Positions 63,178 to 64,000 of a stretch of DNA of 64,000 nucleotides are shown in pieces. The stretch is taken from NCBI RefSeq assembly GCF_964199755.1, contig NC_133897.1:113283579-113347578 (forward strand), given 5' to 3'. The stretch comes from Larus michahellis. Taxonomy: Eukaryota; Chordata; Aves; Charadriiformes; Laridae. Positions within the stretch are counted from its first letter, which is position 1; every line of letters begins with the position of its first letter. The position numbers were made by a program, and so were the translations under genes. The notes under the pieces were generated by a model that saw nothing but the letters and a program-made list of their open reading frames with translations, made no database searches and was not told where the DNA came from.

Positions 63178-63361
63178 GGCTGGGAGAAGGTTCTGCTCTT
63201 CTTCACCCGGACAGCAGGTCCCACCCTCGGTCCCTAGAGAAGAGTGCATGGAGGGCTTTCAAGGAGTCACAGTGTCATCATATGCTGAAACACCTTCACA
63301 ATGGAGCCCGGATCACTGTCCAGATGCCTCCCAATATTGAGGGACACTGGGTCTCTACTGG
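63178..63361 (+). CDS. APCDD1: APCDD1 coding exon 2 (start of the mature ectodomain)
   Basis: This 184-base exon supplies the last two bases of codon 20, residues 21-80 complete, and the first two bases of codon 81 (Gly). It is bounded by the acceptor AG at 63176-63177 and a GTAAGG donor at 63362. The peptide runs [14 protein letters not shown] (20-33), then [20 protein letters not shown] (40-59), then [19 protein letters not shown] (62-80). As I recall the human protein, it is almost identical; a visible difference is Asn72 where mammals have Thr. The signal-peptide cleavage site is expected near residue 26, so Cys52 is the first cysteine of the mature protein and the APCDDC region begins here. 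The joined frame with exon 1 is open with no break. Later exons, the transmembrane segment and the stop codon lie beyond the window. Confidence 0.96.
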
Positions 63362-64000
63362 GTAAGGAAAGATAAAACAAGGTGCTTGAGTGATAGATGT
63401 GGAAGAGAAGAGGGGAAGGAAGCGGAGAAGGAAGGATGAATATTTCCACTTTTAAGCAGCAGGGGAAATATTCTCTTTAATATAGTGATGCTCTAAATTC
63501 CAGATGCTTTCTATATGTTTATGCATAAAAGGAGTGGAGTTATGTACAGCTATGAAGCTGTCTTGATGAATCAGTTTATAGTCTGGATTTTAAGCAGCAT
63601 GCTGTGAAATATCTGTAAATCTCTCTTTGAGTAGGAAGGAGCCCAAGTTGCCAAAGTGGATGCTTATTCAAACATAGCATTGTACTGTCTTTGACTACAT
63701 GCATTAGATCCATTGAATGGGTCCTTGTTTTCAGAGCACGTGTCTAGCACAGGTTTTATTAGCAAAAGAAATTAAGAAGCTGTGTTTCACCAGTTCTGTT
63801 GCTCTCCATACATGATGACTTGTAATTGAGAGAGCTATTTTGCTTTCTGTGTCTCAGCAGGCAATATTCACATGCTTATTTGAAGTGACTTGTAGTGGAA
63901 AGACTGGGGAGTTTTAACAGAAAGTAGTGTATTTACGTTAAGCAGTGCGGATGTGACAAGGGGGACAAGTTTGAAGGCACAGAAGGACTTCTTAGCGGAA
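63362..64000 (+). other. APCDD1: APCDD1 intron 2 (partial)
   Basis: Begins with the GTAAGG donor and runs off the window end. It is AT-rich, with no further exon or repeat recognised in these 639 bases. Confidence 0.85.

Overview
The window looks like a vertebrate nuclear chromosome, most probably from a bird. The coding signal is split into short exons with GT/AG splice sites. The clearest interspersed repeats are 3' ends of CR1 LINEs carrying the ATTCTATGATTCTA-type tail common in birds. The sequence is AT-rich and sparse in young repeats. I name no species.

Only one protein gene can be supported: the 5' part of APCDD1 on the + strand. APCDD1 is a membrane-bound Wnt (and BMP) inhibitor. 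Coding exon 1 is 53422-53479 (start codon and most of the signal peptide), inside a CpG island at about 52640-53720. Coding exon 2 is 63178-63361 and begins the extracellular APCDDC region. Reading frame, splice sites and sequence agree across the 9.7 kb intron: the joined exons encode residues 1-80 plus the split codon 81. The rest of the gene lies beyond base 64000.

Bases 1 to about 52600 behave as a gene desert upstream of APCDD1. I found no exon, RNA gene, CRISPR array or prokaryotic feature there. They hold decayed CR1/L3 LINE fragments on both strands (3440-3960, 6085-7150, 8461-8803, 9036-9342, 11850-12585, 17254-17600, 33294-33450, 35790-36520, 36885-37556, 46774-46940), MIR-type SINE fragments (43741-43862, 47034-47130, 52125-52240), a likely L1-type ORF2 remnant (24507-25140), a small inverted-repeat element (21588-21695), and a two-phase purine pentanucleotide microsatellite (31313-31555). 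Several unique AT-rich blocks could be regulatory DNA, but that needs alignment to other genomes.

The most testable new observations are in or beside APCDD1. Two opposed CR1 copies in intron 1 (61142-61227 and 62119-62204) can form an 86-bp RNA duplex with only an A-C mismatch, an A-G mismatch and one G-U pair, a plausible ADAR editing substrate. An arginine-rich upstream ORF (53109-53195) may lie in the 5' leader. TCF/LEF-type cores occur in intron 1. I did not find a convincing new multi-gene system in this window.
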